The notes beneath the pieces are model-generated. The model did no database searches, was not told where the DNA came from, and was given only the letters and a program-made list of their open reading frames with translations. DNA of 64,000 nt from Amycolatopsis lurida (GTDB lineage: Bacteria > Actinomycetota > Actinomycetes > Mycobacteriales > Pseudonocardiaceae), in assembly GCF_900105055.1 (NCBI RefSeq), contig NZ_FNTA01000004.1:2883501-2947500 (forward strand), given 5' to 3'. The position numbers and the translations under genes were made by a program. Positions 1 through 8,814 of the stretch are shown in pieces (positions within the stretch are counted from its first letter, which is position 1; each line of letters opens with the position of its first letter).

Positions 1-1153
1 AGAGCTGCGTGATCGTCGCGGCCGCGTCGGGCAGGCCGAGCAGGATCGCACCGGTCACCCGGTTCTCGCGGATGACGAGCTTGCCGTAGCGGCAGCCCGC
101 CGGGTCGCTGAAGGTGAGCACTTCGGCGGACGGGTCGTCCGCGCCGGTCATCGTCTCGCCGAGCGCGGTGAGGTCGATGCCGCGGGCCTTGAGCCGCGTC
201 ACCGCCTGGGTGCCGCGATATCGTGACGCGGATTTCGTGCCGGTGACCAGATCCGCGACGACGGCGGCCTGTTCCCACGCGGGTTGTACGAGCCCGCCGA
301 ACGCGCCCGGATGCTTCGCGCAGTCGCCGATCGCGTGGATCCGGCCGTCGCTGGTGCGCAGCAGGTCGTCGACGACGATGCCGCCCTCGACGGTCAGCCC
401 GGCGTCCACGGCCAGTTTCGTCTCCGGCCGGACGCCGGTGGAGACGACGATGAGATCGGCGGGCACGTGCGTGCCGTCGTCGAGTTTGAGCCCGTCGCCG
501 CTGACGTAGCGCGCGGCCCCGACACCTAGCCGGAAGGCGACGCCGAGCTCTTCGAGCTTCCTGGTCAGCACCCGCGCGGATTCCGCGTCGAGCTGGCGTT
601 CCATGATGTGCGGCATCGGATGCACGACGGTGACGAGGTTTCCCCGCCCGGCGAGGCCCCGTGCGGCTTCCAGGCCGAGCAGCCCGCCGCCGAGCACCGC
701 GACCGGGGCGCCCAGTTTGGCCGCGTCCAGGATGCGCGCGCAGTCGTCGAGGGTGCGGAACGCGACGACGTCCGGGCCGGGTTCGAGCCCTTCGACCGGC
801 GGCATCCACGGGTTCGCGCCGGTGGCGAGCACGAGCGCGTCGTAGTCCACAGTGGACCCGTCGTCGAGGTGCACGCGCCGCGCCGCGCGGTCGATCGAGG
901 TCGCGGTGACCCCGCGGCGCAGGTCGGCCCCGGTACGGGACGGCCAGTCGTCATCGTGGAGCCGGACCACCTCGGGCCGCATCGTCCCGGCGACCACCGA
1001 CGACAGCAGCACCCGGTTGTAGGCGGTATGCGTCTCCGCGCCGACGACGGTGAGCCGGACGCGTTCACCGTCGGGATCGCGGCGGCGGATGTCGTCCGCC
1101 AGCCGCGCGCCCGCCATCCCGTATCCGGCGATGACCACCGACCGGGGGCTCAC
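1..1153 (-). CDS. NirB-like FAD/NAD(P)-dependent oxidoreductase (partial)
   Basis: The reading frame runs off the left window edge, so the C-terminus is missing; about 384 residues are visible. The N-terminus has a dinucleotide-binding glycine motif (VVIAGYGMAGARL). Further on are a STGVRPET segment and the FAD-binding AIGDCA motif, followed by an FGGLVQPAWEQA-like stretch. This order is typical of the flavin module of assimilatory nitrite reductase (NirB/NasB type) and related pyridine-nucleotide disulphide oxidoreductases. The GTG start overlaps the stop of the nitrate reductase gene by 4 bp, so the two are translationally coupled. A role in passing electrons from NAD(P)H for nitrate or nitrite assimilation is likely. 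Whether the missing part carries the sirohaem domain cannot be seen. Confidence 0.85.
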   Translation of the reverse strand, partial: MSPRSVVIAGYGMAGARLADDIRRRDPDGERVRLTVVGAETHTAYNRVLLSSVVAGTMRPEVVRLHDDDWPSRTGADLRRGVTATSIDRAARRVHLDDGSTVDYDALVLATGANPWMPPVEGLEPGPDVVAFRTLDDCARILDAAKLGAPVAVLGGGLLGLEAARGLAGRGNLVTVVHPMPHIMERQLDAESARVLTRKLEELGVAFRLGVGAARYVSGDGLKLDDGTHVPADLIVVSTGVRPETKLAVDAGLTVEGGIVVDDLLRTSDGRIHAIGDCAKHPGAFGGLVQPAWEQAAVVADLVTGTKSASRYRGTQAVTRLKARGIDLTALGETMTGADDPSAEVLTFSDPAGCRYGKLVIRENRVTGAILLGLPDAAATITQL

Positions 1154-3219
1154 GCGACGGCCTCGGCCGGGGCGAGCGCGACCGCGCACACCTTGAACTC
1201 GGGCATCCGGCTCGTCGGGTCGAGCGCCGGGTTGGTCAGCAGGTTCGCCCTGCCCTCGCCGGGGAAGTGGAACGGCAGGAACACCAGGTCGGGGCGCAGC
1301 GACGCCACGCAGCGAACGCGTGCGACGGTCTCCCCGCGGCGGGACCGCACGACGGCGAGATCGCCCTCGGCCAGTCCCGCGCGAGCAGCGGTGTCGGGAT
1401 GAACTTCCACGAAGGCCTCCGCCACGACGTCGTTGAGTTCCTTGACCAGCCGGGTCTGCGCCCCGGACTGGTAGTGCTGCAGGACCCGCCCGGTGGTGGC
1501 CTGCAAGGGGAATTCGGCGTCGGGCAGTTCGGCCGGGCCGACGTGGTCCACCGGGACGAACCGTGCGCGGCCGTCCGGGTGGGCGAAGCGGTCGAGGAAC
1601 ATCCGCGGCGTGCCGGGATGCGATTCCGCCGGGACGGGCCAGTAGAGGGCCTCGCCGTCACGGAGCCGGTCGTAGGTGATGCCCGAGTAGTCGGCGACAC
1701 CGCCCTTGGATGCCTGGCGAAGCTCGGTGAAGACGGTCTCGGCGTCCGTCGGGAACCGGCCATCGGGCTGGCCGAACCGGCGGGCGAGCTCGGAGAGCAC
1801 GTAAAGATCGGTCTTCGCGCCGGACGGTGGATCGATCGCCTTGCGGCGCAGGAGGATCCGGCCTTCGAGGTTGGTCATCGTGCCGTCCTCCTCGGCCCAC
1901 TGGGTGACCGGCAGGACGACGTCGGCCATCGCCGCCGTCTCCGACAGGACGAGGTCCGAGACCACCAGGAAGTCCAAAGAGGACACCTTGTCCTGGATGT
2001 TCCCGGCGCCGGGCGCGGAAACGACGAGGTTGCTGCCGAACACCATCAGCGCGCTCGGCCCGTCTTCGGCGCCGAGCGCCTCCAGCAGCTCGACGGCCGA
2101 ACGGCCCGGGCCCGGCAAGGATTCCGGCGGCACACCCCACACCCCGGCGACGTACTCGCGGGCCGCGGGGTCGTCGATCTTGCGGTAGCCGGGCAGCTGG
2201 TCGGCCTTCTGCCCGTGCTCGCGACCGCCTTGGCCGTTGCCCTGTCCGGTCAGGCAGCCGAAGCCGGACCCCTTGCGCCCGGGCAGGCCCAGGGCGAGCG
2301 AAAGGTTGATCCAGGCGTTGACCATCGCGGTGCCGTTGGCGTGCTGTTCGGTGCCGCGCGCGGTGAGGACGTAGGCGTTGCGGGCCGCGGCGAGCTTGGC
2401 GGCGACACGACGCTGGTCCGCGGCGGAGACCCCGGTGATCTGCTCGACGCGCTCCGGCCACCAGGCCGCGACCGAGCGCCACAGTTCTTCGAAACCGTTG
2501 GTTCGGGCGTCCACATAGGACTGATCGAGCAGGCCGTCGGCGACGACGGCGTGCAGAATGCCCTGCGCGAGGGCGAGGTCGGTACCCGGCGCGGGCTGCA
2601 GGTGCAGTCCGGCGAGTTCGGCGGTCGGCGTGCGGCGCGGGTCGACGACGATCAGGTCCGCGCCCCGCAGATGCTGCGTGAACGGCGGCATCGTCTCGGC
2701 CGGGTTCGCGCCGATCAGCAGGACCGCGTCGGCGTCGGCGAGATCCGTGACGGGGAACGGCATGCCACGGTCGGCGCCGAACGCCTTGATCCCGGCGGCG
2801 GCCGCCGACGACATGCAGAACCGGCCGTTGTAGTCGATCTGCGAGGTGCCCAGCGCGATCCGCGCGAACTTCCCCAGCAGATACGCCTTCTCGTTGGTCA
2901 AACCGCCACCGCCGAAGACGGCGACCGAGTCGGCCCCCTTGGCCGCGCGGATCTCGATGAGCCGTTCGGCGACGAGATCGAGGGCCTGCGTCCAGGTCGC
3001 GGGCCGGAGTTCGCCGTCGACCCTGATCAGCGGTGTCGTCAAGCGGGAGGGCGAGGTGAGGAGCTCCCCCGACGTCCAGCCCTTCTGGCAGAGGCCGCCG
3101 GCGTTGACCGGGAAGTCACGCGGGGCGACCCGGGCGCCGTCGAGGCTCATCCCGCACTGCAGGGCGCAGTACGGGCAGTGCGTGTCCACCGCGGTCACGG
3201 TGGGGGCGGCGAGCGGCAC
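1150..3219 (-). CDS. Assimilatory nitrate reductase catalytic subunit, molybdopterin oxidoreductase family
   Basis: A protein of about 689 residues. The N-terminus carries a [4Fe-4S] ligand set, CPYCALQCGM followed by a fourth Cys in GGLCQKGW. The molybdopterin oxidoreductase body follows, with segments such as VFGGGGLTNEKAY and GSGFGCLTGQGNGQGG, and then a C-terminal molydopterin-dinucleotide-binding domain. Length and motifs fit NasA/NasC/NarB-type cytoplasmic nitrate reductases, which reduce nitrate to nitrite. No Tat signal is seen, which supports assimilation rather than periplasmic respiration. Two in-frame GTG codons compete at 3225 and 3219. The GGAGGAG sequence at 3226-3232 abuts the first but lies 6 nt from the second, so 3219 is preferred. 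The NirB-like gene follows with a 4-bp overlap. Confidence 0.88.
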   Translation of the reverse strand: MPLAAPTVTAVDTHCPYCALQCGMSLDGARVAPRDFPVNAGGLCQKGWTSGELLTSPSRLTTPLIRVDGELRPATWTQALDLVAERLIEIRAAKGADSVAVFGGGGLTNEKAYLLGKFARIALGTSQIDYNGRFCMSSAAAAGIKAFGADRGMPFPVTDLADADAVLLIGANPAETMPPFTQHLRGADLIVVDPRRTPTAELAGLHLQPAPGTDLALAQGILHAVVADGLLDQSYVDARTNGFEELWRSVAAWWPERVEQITGVSAADQRRVAAKLAAARNAYVLTARGTEQHANGTAMVNAWINLSLALGLPGRKGSGFGCLTGQGNGQGGREHGQKADQLPGYRKIDDPAAREYVAGVWGVPPESLPGPGRSAVELLEALGAEDGPSALMVFGSNLVVSAPGAGNIQDKVSSLDFLVVSDLVLSETAAMADVVLPVTQWAEEDGTMTNLEGRILLRRKAIDPPSGAKTDLYVLSELARRFGQPDGRFPTDAETVFTELRQASKGGVADYSGITYDRLRDGEALYWPVPAESHPGTPRMFLDRFAHPDGRARFVPVDHVGPAELPDAEFPLQATTGRVLQHYQSGAQTRLVKELNDVVAEAFVEVHPDTAARAGLAEGDLAVVRSRRGETVARVRCVASLRPDLVFLPFHFPGEGRANLLTNPALDPTSRMPEFKVCAVALAPAEAVA

Positions 3220-3270
3220 GGGCACCTCCTCCAGGCGTCGATAGCGCTTGAAGGTAGGTAGGCCGTGTTA

Positions 3271-3295
3271 CCTGAAAACTCCTGAATGTTTCAGG
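3271..3295. promoter_or_regulatory. Candidate operator upstream of nitrate reductase
   Basis: CCTGAA occurs at 3271 and 3281, and its inverse TTCAGG at 3290. The last two form a perfect inverted repeat with a 3-bp spacer. The cluster lies about 50-75 bp upstream of the nitrate reductase start, where an activator or repressor would act. The regulator is unknown; the sites do not fit a clean GlnR a/b box. Confidence 0.4.
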
Positions 3296-3390
3296 CGTTT
3301 GACATTGCCCGCCGCTGATCGACGTCACACCGTGAGGTCGCGGGCCTGCTCGAGTCGACCTCGTATGCGGGGGAATGACGCCTTCAGCAG

Positions 3391-3422
3391 CTATACACTC
3401 AATGTATAGATTGTGTGTATAG
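3391..3422. promoter_or_regulatory. PadR-type operator, three half-sites
   Basis: CTATACA (3391-3397) and TGTATAG (3403-3409) form a perfect 7-bp inverted repeat with a 5-bp spacer. A third half-site, GTGTATAG (3415-3422), is the exact inverse of CTATACAC at 3391. The block ends 8 bp before the padR start codon. This fits autoregulation of padR and the ABC operon by its own product. Confidence 0.6.
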
Positions 3423-3430
3423 TCGCCCGC

Positions 3431-3955
3431 ATGTCCATCGGGAACACGCTGCTCGGCCTGCTCGAAGCGGGTCCGAAGCACGGCTACGACCTCAAACAGC
3501 TCTACGACAAGCAGTTCCGGCAAGATCGTCCGCTGCACTACGGGCAGGTCTACTCGACGCTGAACCGGCTCCTGAAGAACGGCCTGGTCGAGGAGAACGG
3601 CGTCGAGGCGGGCGGCGGCCCGGACCGGAAGCGCTACGCGATCACCGAGGCGGGCGTCACCAACGTCGAGGAATGGCTGAAAAGCCCGGAAAGTCCCTCG
3701 GTCTACCTGCAGAACACGCTCTACACCAAGGTCGTGCTCGCGCTGCTGTCCGGCCGCGGCGCACAGGACCTCCTCGACGCCCAGCGGAGCTCCCACCTGC
3801 GCGCCATGCGTGAGCTCACCGCCCGCAAGACCGACGGCGACCTCGCCGACCAGCTGATCTGCGACCACGCGCTCTTCCACCTGGAAGCGGATTTGCGGTG
3901 GCTGGAACTCACCGCCGCCCGCCTCGACGACCTCGCGCGCCAGCTGACGCGCTGA
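3431..3955 (+). CDS. PadR family transcriptional regulator
   Basis: A 174-residue protein with a PadR winged-helix domain at residues 1-75 (LLGLLEAGPKHGYDLKQLYD, then QVYSTLNRLLKNGLV and the wing GGPDRKRYAITEAG). A Vir-like C-terminal helical dimerisation domain follows. The ATG at 3431 is chosen because the family normally begins with MSIGNTLLGLLE; the upstream in-frame GTG at 3413 lies inside the palindromic operator. PadR proteins commonly repress multidrug or peptide exporters and sense the exported compound. The next two genes encode an ABC exporter, so they are probably the target. The distance to the ABC gene is only 15 bp, indicating one operon. Confidence 0.9.
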   Translation: MSIGNTLLGLLEAGPKHGYDLKQLYDKQFRQDRPLHYGQVYSTLNRLLKNGLVEENGVEAGGGPDRKRYAITEAGVTNVEEWLKSPESPSVYLQNTLYTKVVLALLSGRGAQDLLDAQRSSHLRAMRELTARKTDGDLADQLICDHALFHLEADLRWLELTAARLDDLARQLTR

Positions 3956-3970
3956 TCTGGGGACCACACA

Positions 3971-4651
3971 GTGGAAACACCGTTGTTACACGGGCTCGGC
4001 CTGCACAAGGCCTTCGGCCCGAACCAGGCGCTCGACGGGGCCGGGCTGACGCTCGAAGCCGGGGAGATCGTCGCGATCATGGGTCCCTCCGGCTCCGGGA
4101 AGTCGACACTGCTGCACTGCCTGTCCGGAATCGTGCGGCCCGACGCGGGTCAGGTGCTGTTCCGCGGGCGAGATCTCGCGAGCATGTCCGACACCGAACG
4201 CAGTGCGTTGCGGCGCAGCGAATTCGGTTTCGTCTTCCAGTTCGGGCAGCTCGTGCCCGAGCTGACCTGCCTGGAAAACGTCGCGCTGCCGTTGCGCCTT
4301 GGCGGCATGAAGCGCCGTCCCGCCGAGCGGATCGCGCGGACCTGGCTCGACCGGCTGGCGGTCGGTGACGCCGACGACAGCACACCCGGCCAGGTTTCGG
4401 GTGGGCAGAGCCAGCGGGTCGCCATGGCCAGGGCGCTGATCACCGAGCCGTCGGTGATCTTCGCCGACGAACCGACCGGCGCGCTCGACACGCTCAGCGG
4501 AGAGCTGGTCATGCGTTTGCTGTCCGAGACGGCGAAGCAGACCGACGCCGCCGTCGTCCTCGTCACCCACGAACCGCGGGTGGCCGCCTACTCCGACCGG
4601 GAGGTCATCGTGCGAGACGGCCGGACACGCGAACCGGTGGTCACCCGATGA
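3971..4651 (+). CDS. ABC transporter ATP-binding protein (MacB/LolD type)
   Basis: A 226-residue ATPase. It has Walker A GPSGSGKST, signature VSGGQSQRVAMARAL, Walker B VIFADEPTGALD and the H-loop VLVTHE. The EPTGALD form and the short length match the MacB/LolD/FtsE class that pairs with FtsX-type permeases. The GTG start lies 15 bp after padR, and the stop overlaps the permease start by 4 bp, so padR, ATPase and permease form one operon. The pair probably drives mechanotransmission or export of a peptide, antibiotic or lipid. The substrate cannot be read from the sequence. Confidence 0.93.
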   Translation: METPLLHGLGLHKAFGPNQALDGAGLTLEAGEIVAIMGPSGSGKSTLLHCLSGIVRPDAGQVLFRGRDLASMSDTERSALRRSEFGFVFQFGQLVPELTCLENVALPLRLGGMKRRPAERIARTWLDRLAVGDADDSTPGQVSGGQSQRVAMARALITEPSVIFADEPTGALDTLSGELVMRLLSETAKQTDAAVVLVTHEPRVAAYSDREVIVRDGRTREPVVTR

Positions 4652-6891
4652 CCGGGCGCGAAGACCTGATGCTGGGGTTCCGGCTGGCCGTCGGGGGCGG
4701 CCGGGGCTCGATCGTCAGGCTCGTCCTGAGCACCGTCGGCATCGGGCTCGCGGTGGCGGTCCTCCTGATCGGCGCCTCCGCGGGCACCGTCAAGGAGAAC
4801 CGGGACCAGCGGGCGTATGCCACCTCCCCGCGGAACGAACCGATCCCGGGTGTCGCACCACTGAACCATCACACGACGACGACCGACTTCCGCGGCCAGG
4901 CGATCTCGCTCGTCCACCTTCAGGCCACCGGGCCGAACTCGCCGATCCCGCCGGGGGTGGATCGGCTGCCGGCGCCGGGCGAGGTCTTCCTTTCGCCGAA
5001 GCTCGACGAACTCGTCGCGGCCGACACCAGTGGCCTGTTGCGGCCCCGTCTTCCCGGCAAGCCGGTCGGGATCATCGACGCGGAAGCCGTGCTCAACCCG
5101 AACGACCTCGTCGTCTACGCCGGCACGGACAATCCACGCAACGGCGTCGCGACCTATGCCTTCGGTTCCCTTCCCGGCTACGAAACGCCGTTCGAGCGGG
5201 GAATCCTCTCACTACTGCTGATCGGTCTCTTCGTCCTGCTCACGCCGGTGTTCATCTTCGTGGGGACGGTCTCCCGGCTCGGCGGTGCGGCCCGTGACCG
5301 GCGGCTCGCCGCGCTGCGGCTGGCGGGCTCGTCCCTCAAGCAGCTGCGCCGGATCACCGCGGCGGAATCCCTCGTGGGCGCCGTGGCCGGGCTGGTCGCC
5401 GGTGCCGCGTCGTTCCTGCTGTTCCGCGGCGCGGTGGCGGACTTCCAGGTGCTCCGGTTCGGGGTGTACCCGGAGGATCTGACGCCGCCGTGGCCACTGG
5501 TGGTGCTGATCGTGCTCGTGGTCCCCGCCCTGACCGTGGCGGCGGCTTGGGCCGCCCAGCGACACACGGTCGTCGAACCGCTCGGAGTCGTCCGCGAAAC
5601 CGTGCCACCGAAGCGGCGGTTGTGGTGGAGGCTGCTGCCGATCGTCGCCGGAATCGCTTTGATAGCCCCGGATTTCAGCGTCGCGAGCGAATTCGGCCGA
5701 ATGGCGCTGATCGCCGGTGCCGTGCTGCTGATGCTCGGGATACCCGCGGTGCTGCCGTGGCTGCTGGAGCGGGTCGTCGCCCGGATCAAGGGCGGGCCGC
5801 CGTCGTTCCAGCTCGCGATCCGCCGTCTGCGGAACGACAGCGGAACCCCGGCTCGGGTGGTCGCGGGGCTTTGCGTGGTGCTCGCCGGGGTGATCGCGCT
5901 GCAGAGCCTGTTGGCGGGCCAGGTGACGTTGGCGGCCGTCTACCAGAAGAAGACCGACGACCGGATCTCCGTCCATGCCGACAGTTCGGTGGCCGATCAG
6001 GCGATCGCCGCGGTCCGCGCGGTGCCCGGCGCGGCCGGCTTCCAGGCCATGCGCTCGATGCTCGTCGACACGAACCGCGGCGACGGCGGGCTCGCCTCGC
6101 TCGCCGTCGCCGACTGCGCCACGATCGAAGCGACCACTGCCGCGACCGGATGCCACGACGGTGACGTGTTCGCCGATCCGGCCTCTCTCCACAAAGGACA
6201 GTCGGTGAAGCTCACCGACGACGACAAGAGGGAGCGGCCCTGGACCGTTCCGGCCACGCCCCGCCCGCTCGGCGTGAAGCCGTCGGGGCTCGGCGAGCAG
6301 CTCCAGCCACACGTGCTCGCGACGCCTGCCGCGATGGCGGGCGTCGACCTGGCCGCCGCGCCGGTCACGGTGAGCCTGCGGGGGACGACCGGCGATCCGG
6401 ACTTCGTCGAGCTGGTGCGGAACTCGGTGGCGCCGTACAGCGGACAGGTCTCGGTGTCGTCCGCCAACGAAAAGCGGGTCTCCGACGAGGCCCGGATGCT
6501 CGACGACGTGCGGAACATCCTGTTCGGCGGCGCGTTGTCCGTCCTGCTGCTGGCCGGGGTGAGCCTGCTGGTGCTCGCTCAGGAACAGGTCCGGGAACGG
6601 CGCCGGGCGCTCGGGGCGCTGGCCGCCACCGGCGTGCCGGTGCGGGTGATCGTCCGGTCCCTGTTGTGGCAGAACGGGATTCCGCTGCTGGTGGGCATCG
6701 TGGTCGCGACGGTGACCGGGATCGCCGTCGCCGCGCTGGGCAGGCGGCTGTTCTGGAAGGGCTTGCACGTCGACTGGTCCGCGGTCGGGCTGCTCACCGC
6801 GGCGGCGATCGCGATGGTGCTGCTGGTGACGGCGTCGACGGTTCCGTCCGTCCGCGCGGCGGCGAAGACGGAGAACCTGCGCACCGAGTGA
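4648..6891 (+). CDS. FtsX-like ABC transporter permease
   Basis: A 747-residue membrane protein. The first membrane span (about residues 20-45) is followed by an extracytoplasmic stretch to about 185. A group of spans lies between about 187 and 425. A second extracytoplasmic stretch follows, and three final spans lie between about 625 and 740. This duplicated arrangement of two FtsX domains fits the ten-span actinobacterial ABC3 permease family. It overlaps the ATPase gene by 4 bp. It is the membrane partner of the ATPase and is presumably controlled by the upstream PadR protein. Drug or peptide export is likely but the substrate is unknown. Confidence 0.88.
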   Translation: MTGREDLMLGFRLAVGGGRGSIVRLVLSTVGIGLAVAVLLIGASAGTVKENRDQRAYATSPRNEPIPGVAPLNHHTTTTDFRGQAISLVHLQATGPNSPIPPGVDRLPAPGEVFLSPKLDELVAADTSGLLRPRLPGKPVGIIDAEAVLNPNDLVVYAGTDNPRNGVATYAFGSLPGYETPFERGILSLLLIGLFVLLTPVFIFVGTVSRLGGAARDRRLAALRLAGSSLKQLRRITAAESLVGAVAGLVAGAASFLLFRGAVADFQVLRFGVYPEDLTPPWPLVVLIVLVVPALTVAAAWAAQRHTVVEPLGVVRETVPPKRRLWWRLLPIVAGIALIAPDFSVASEFGRMALIAGAVLLMLGIPAVLPWLLERVVARIKGGPPSFQLAIRRLRNDSGTPARVVAGLCVVLAGVIALQSLLAGQVTLAAVYQKKTDDRISVHADSSVADQAIAAVRAVPGAAGFQAMRSMLVDTNRGDGGLASLAVADCATIEATTAATGCHDGDVFADPASLHKGQSVKLTDDDKRERPWTVPATPRPLGVKPSGLGEQLQPHVLATPAAMAGVDLAAAPVTVSLRGTTGDPDFVELVRNSVAPYSGQVSVSSANEKRVSDEARMLDDVRNILFGGALSVLLLAGVSLLVLAQEQVRERRRALGALAATGVPVRVIVRSLLWQNGIPLLVGIVVATVTGIAVAALGRRLFWKGLHVDWSAVGLLTAAAIAMVLLVTASTVPSVRAAAKTENLRTE

Positions 6892-6892
6892 C

Positions 6893-7690
6893 CTACAGCA
6901 CCGCGCTCACGTCCCGGGCGGCGGCACGGAGCCCGTCGTGCGCCGCCCGGGTCGACCGCGGGTCGAGGGCGTTGGCGGCGAGCCGGAAGAGGACCGCCCG
7001 CAGGAGAAGCTGGGGCCATTGGGGCAGATGCGCCCAGCGTTCGAGGAGATCGATGGTGGCGCCGCCCCAGGCCAGCGCGTCGACCGCGACGATCGCGGCG
7101 CCCCATTCACCCGGCCGGTAGTACGGCACGAAATCGACGATGCCGGGGGCGGCGTCGCCGTCGAAGAGCACGCCGGCGAGAAGCTCCCCGTGGACGACCT
7201 GGTCCGGCAGCTTGACCGGTCTTCGCGAACCGGCCAGCACCTCGAACCAGCGGCCGCCCTTGTTCTCGTCGAGGGGCATTTCCGCCTCGCCCCAGGCGAG
7301 TTTGTCGGCCAGCGCCTCGATATCGGTGCGCCGTCCCAGGAAATCCGGCCGGGGCAACCCGGCCGTCGCGCGATGCAGTTTGACCGCCGCGTGCACGACC
7401 TCGTCGTACCGGTGCTCGGCCGTACCGGACACGTAGCGATTCGCCGACCAGCCGCCGACGATCCATCGGCCGTCGCTGGACCGGACGGGCTTCGCGACCC
7501 GCAGCCCCGGCTCGTCGACGGCTTCCAGCGCTCGGGCCGTCCACAGGGTCCGCGACTTGTCGACGACGGGTTTGAGCACGAGATCGTTGTAGCGCCAGGC
7601 GGTGGTGCCTGGCAGCGGTTCCGCGTCACCGGTACGTCCGCCGAACGCCGAACAGACGTGTTCCGGAGGGCTTTCAAGGGTGGCACGCAC
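6893..7690 (-). CDS. TIGR02569-like actinobacterial protein, phosphotransferase-like
   Basis: About 265 residues. The sequence has a kinase-like layout: WRYNDLVLKPV in the N-lobe, then QVVHGELLAGVLFDG and APGIVDFVPYYRP in place of the HGD and IDF motifs of aminoglycoside phosphotransferase-fold proteins. It resembles the actinobacterial TIGR02569 family, whose function is unknown. The only sensible start is the GTG at 7690; a valine further upstream is GTA. No clear Shine-Dalgarno is seen. The gene converges on the ABC permease with a single-base gap. Substrate and activity cannot be stated. Confidence 0.65.
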   Translation of the reverse strand: MRATLESPPEHVCSAFGGRTGDAEPLPGTTAWRYNDLVLKPVVDKSRTLWTARALEAVDEPGLRVAKPVRSSDGRWIVGGWSANRYVSGTAEHRYDEVVHAAVKLHRATAGLPRPDFLGRRTDIEALADKLAWGEAEMPLDENKGGRWFEVLAGSRRPVKLPDQVVHGELLAGVLFDGDAAPGIVDFVPYYRPGEWGAAIVAVDALAWGGATIDLLERWAHLPQWPQLLLRAVLFRLAANALDPRSTRAAHDGLRAAARDVSAVL

Positions 7691-7740
7691 GGCTCGGGAC
7701 GTTACCCGGTCTTGCGCGCCACGAACGAGAAGACGCGCTG

Positions 7741-7764
7741 GTCTTGAGTAGCGATACTCAAGAC
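7741..7764. promoter_or_regulatory. 24-bp perfect palindrome, probable operator
   Basis: The arm GTCTTGAGTA (7741-7750), a GCGA spacer and the arm TACTCAAGAC (7755-7764) form a perfect 10-bp inverted repeat. It lies in the divergent intergenic region, 32 bp before the start at 7796 and 51 bp before the start at 7690. No regulator gene is adjacent, so a distant regulator is implied. Confidence 0.55.
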
Positions 7765-7795
7765 AGGATCGCTTCTGACCTGCCATTCTTCGACC

Positions 7796-8764
7796 GTGAT
7801 CCCCCGAACGGCTCAGCGTCGCCTCACCGGCGGGCAACTCGCGGCGCTCGCACTCGGCTCACTGTGGCTGCTCGGGACGCTCGGAGCACTCACCGTGGGC
7901 CTGTTGCTTCCCCTCGCCGCGTTCCTGCACGCGCCCTGGATCGCGTTACCGGTGCCGCTCGTGTCGATCGGCGTGGTCTACCTCATCGGTTTCGTGGCGC
8001 CGGAGGCCTTCCCGTCCGTCGCGAAACCTTGGCCGCGACTGGCCTGGGCCTTCGCGACCGGGATCTGTGGTGTTTTCGGCGCGATCTTCGTGCTGGAAGT
8101 GGCGGAGGCGTTCGACCCTTGGTTCGCGGTGCCGTTCCTGGGCGTGCCCGTGCTGCTCGTCGCGGGGCTGTTCACGCGTGACCTCCGGGTGCGGGCAGGG
8201 GCGGGCGTCCTCCTGGTCGCCCTGATCGCCGGCGGGATCGCCGTCCCCGCGTCGCTGCCTTTGGACACCCCCGCACGGCGCCTCGCCTCGACCGGCGTCC
8301 CGCACGACCGCACCCTCGCGGCGGACCTCGGCCCGCGGCGACTCCCGACCAAGACGACCGAAGACTCCGGGTCGCTGATCGTCGAATACGCGCCTCAGCT
8401 GTGGGTCTCGCCCGTCTGGACCTTCGCGACCGACGCCGTCGAGAACTGCGAGACGTCGGTGAAGACCGCTTGGCGTCTCGAGAACGCGACGTGCGCCCAA
8501 GTCGGCGAAGGCGAGTTCATCCGGCGGAACGCGGACCGCATCGAGTTCATCCAGCGGCGTGGCGGGCTGTCGGTGCACCTCGCGGGAAACCACAACTGGA
8601 AACCCGAAGAGCTACGGGAACTGGCCGGGAAGACCCATCCGCTGACCGACGCCGAGATCATCGCCGCCGTACCGAAGGCGGCCTCCGGGAACCGGACGGA
8701 CGTCGTCGCGGGGTTCGCGACGTTCGTGCGGGCGATCTTCGTGGGCCGGTCCGTCGGCTACTGA
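7796..8764 (+). CDS. Membrane protein of unknown function
   Basis: 322 residues starting at GTG. The first 160 residues hold about five hydrophobic spans (around 14-36, 42-66, 78-102, 108-125 and 133-152). A soluble C-terminal domain of about 160 residues follows and contains two cysteines close together (ENCETSV and ATCAQV). I do not recognise the family. The C-terminal part looks like an extracytoplasmic or cytoplasmic sensor domain rather than a transporter. A strong palindrome immediately upstream suggests specific transcriptional control. It is convergent with moeZ across two palindromic repeats. Confidence 0.7.
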   Translation: MIPRTAQRRLTGGQLAALALGSLWLLGTLGALTVGLLLPLAAFLHAPWIALPVPLVSIGVVYLIGFVAPEAFPSVAKPWPRLAWAFATGICGVFGAIFVLEVAEAFDPWFAVPFLGVPVLLVAGLFTRDLRVRAGAGVLLVALIAGGIAVPASLPLDTPARRLASTGVPHDRTLAADLGPRRLPTKTTEDSGSLIVEYAPQLWVSPVWTFATDAVENCETSVKTAWRLENATCAQVGEGEFIRRNADRIEFIQRRGGLSVHLAGNHNWKPEELRELAGKTHPLTDAEIIAAVPKAASGNRTDVVAGFATFVRAIFVGRSVGY

Positions 8765-8768
8765 CGGG

Positions 8769-8785
8769 AGCAAGGGACCTTTGCT
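8769..8785. repeat. Repeat family A copy (AGCAAGGGACCTTTGCT)
   Basis: A 17-bp imperfect palindrome immediately after the stop of the unknown membrane protein gene and before moeZ. It is one of twelve copies of this core in the window. Confidence 0.85.
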
Positions 8786-8814
8786 ACCGCCTAGGGTCCC
8801 CCGCGGACCATTTC

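Noticed and set aside
1267..3261. Long plus-strand open frames opposite the nitrate reductase gene
   Set aside because: They are antisense shadows. The minus-strand product has Fe-S and molybdopterin motifs, and the plus-strand translation is Arg/Gly/Asp-rich without domains.
3241..3300. GlnR box upstream of the nitrate reductase gene
   Set aside because: GTTAC is present, but the a/b half-site spacing does not fit a clear GlnR consensus. It is reported as an unassigned operator instead.
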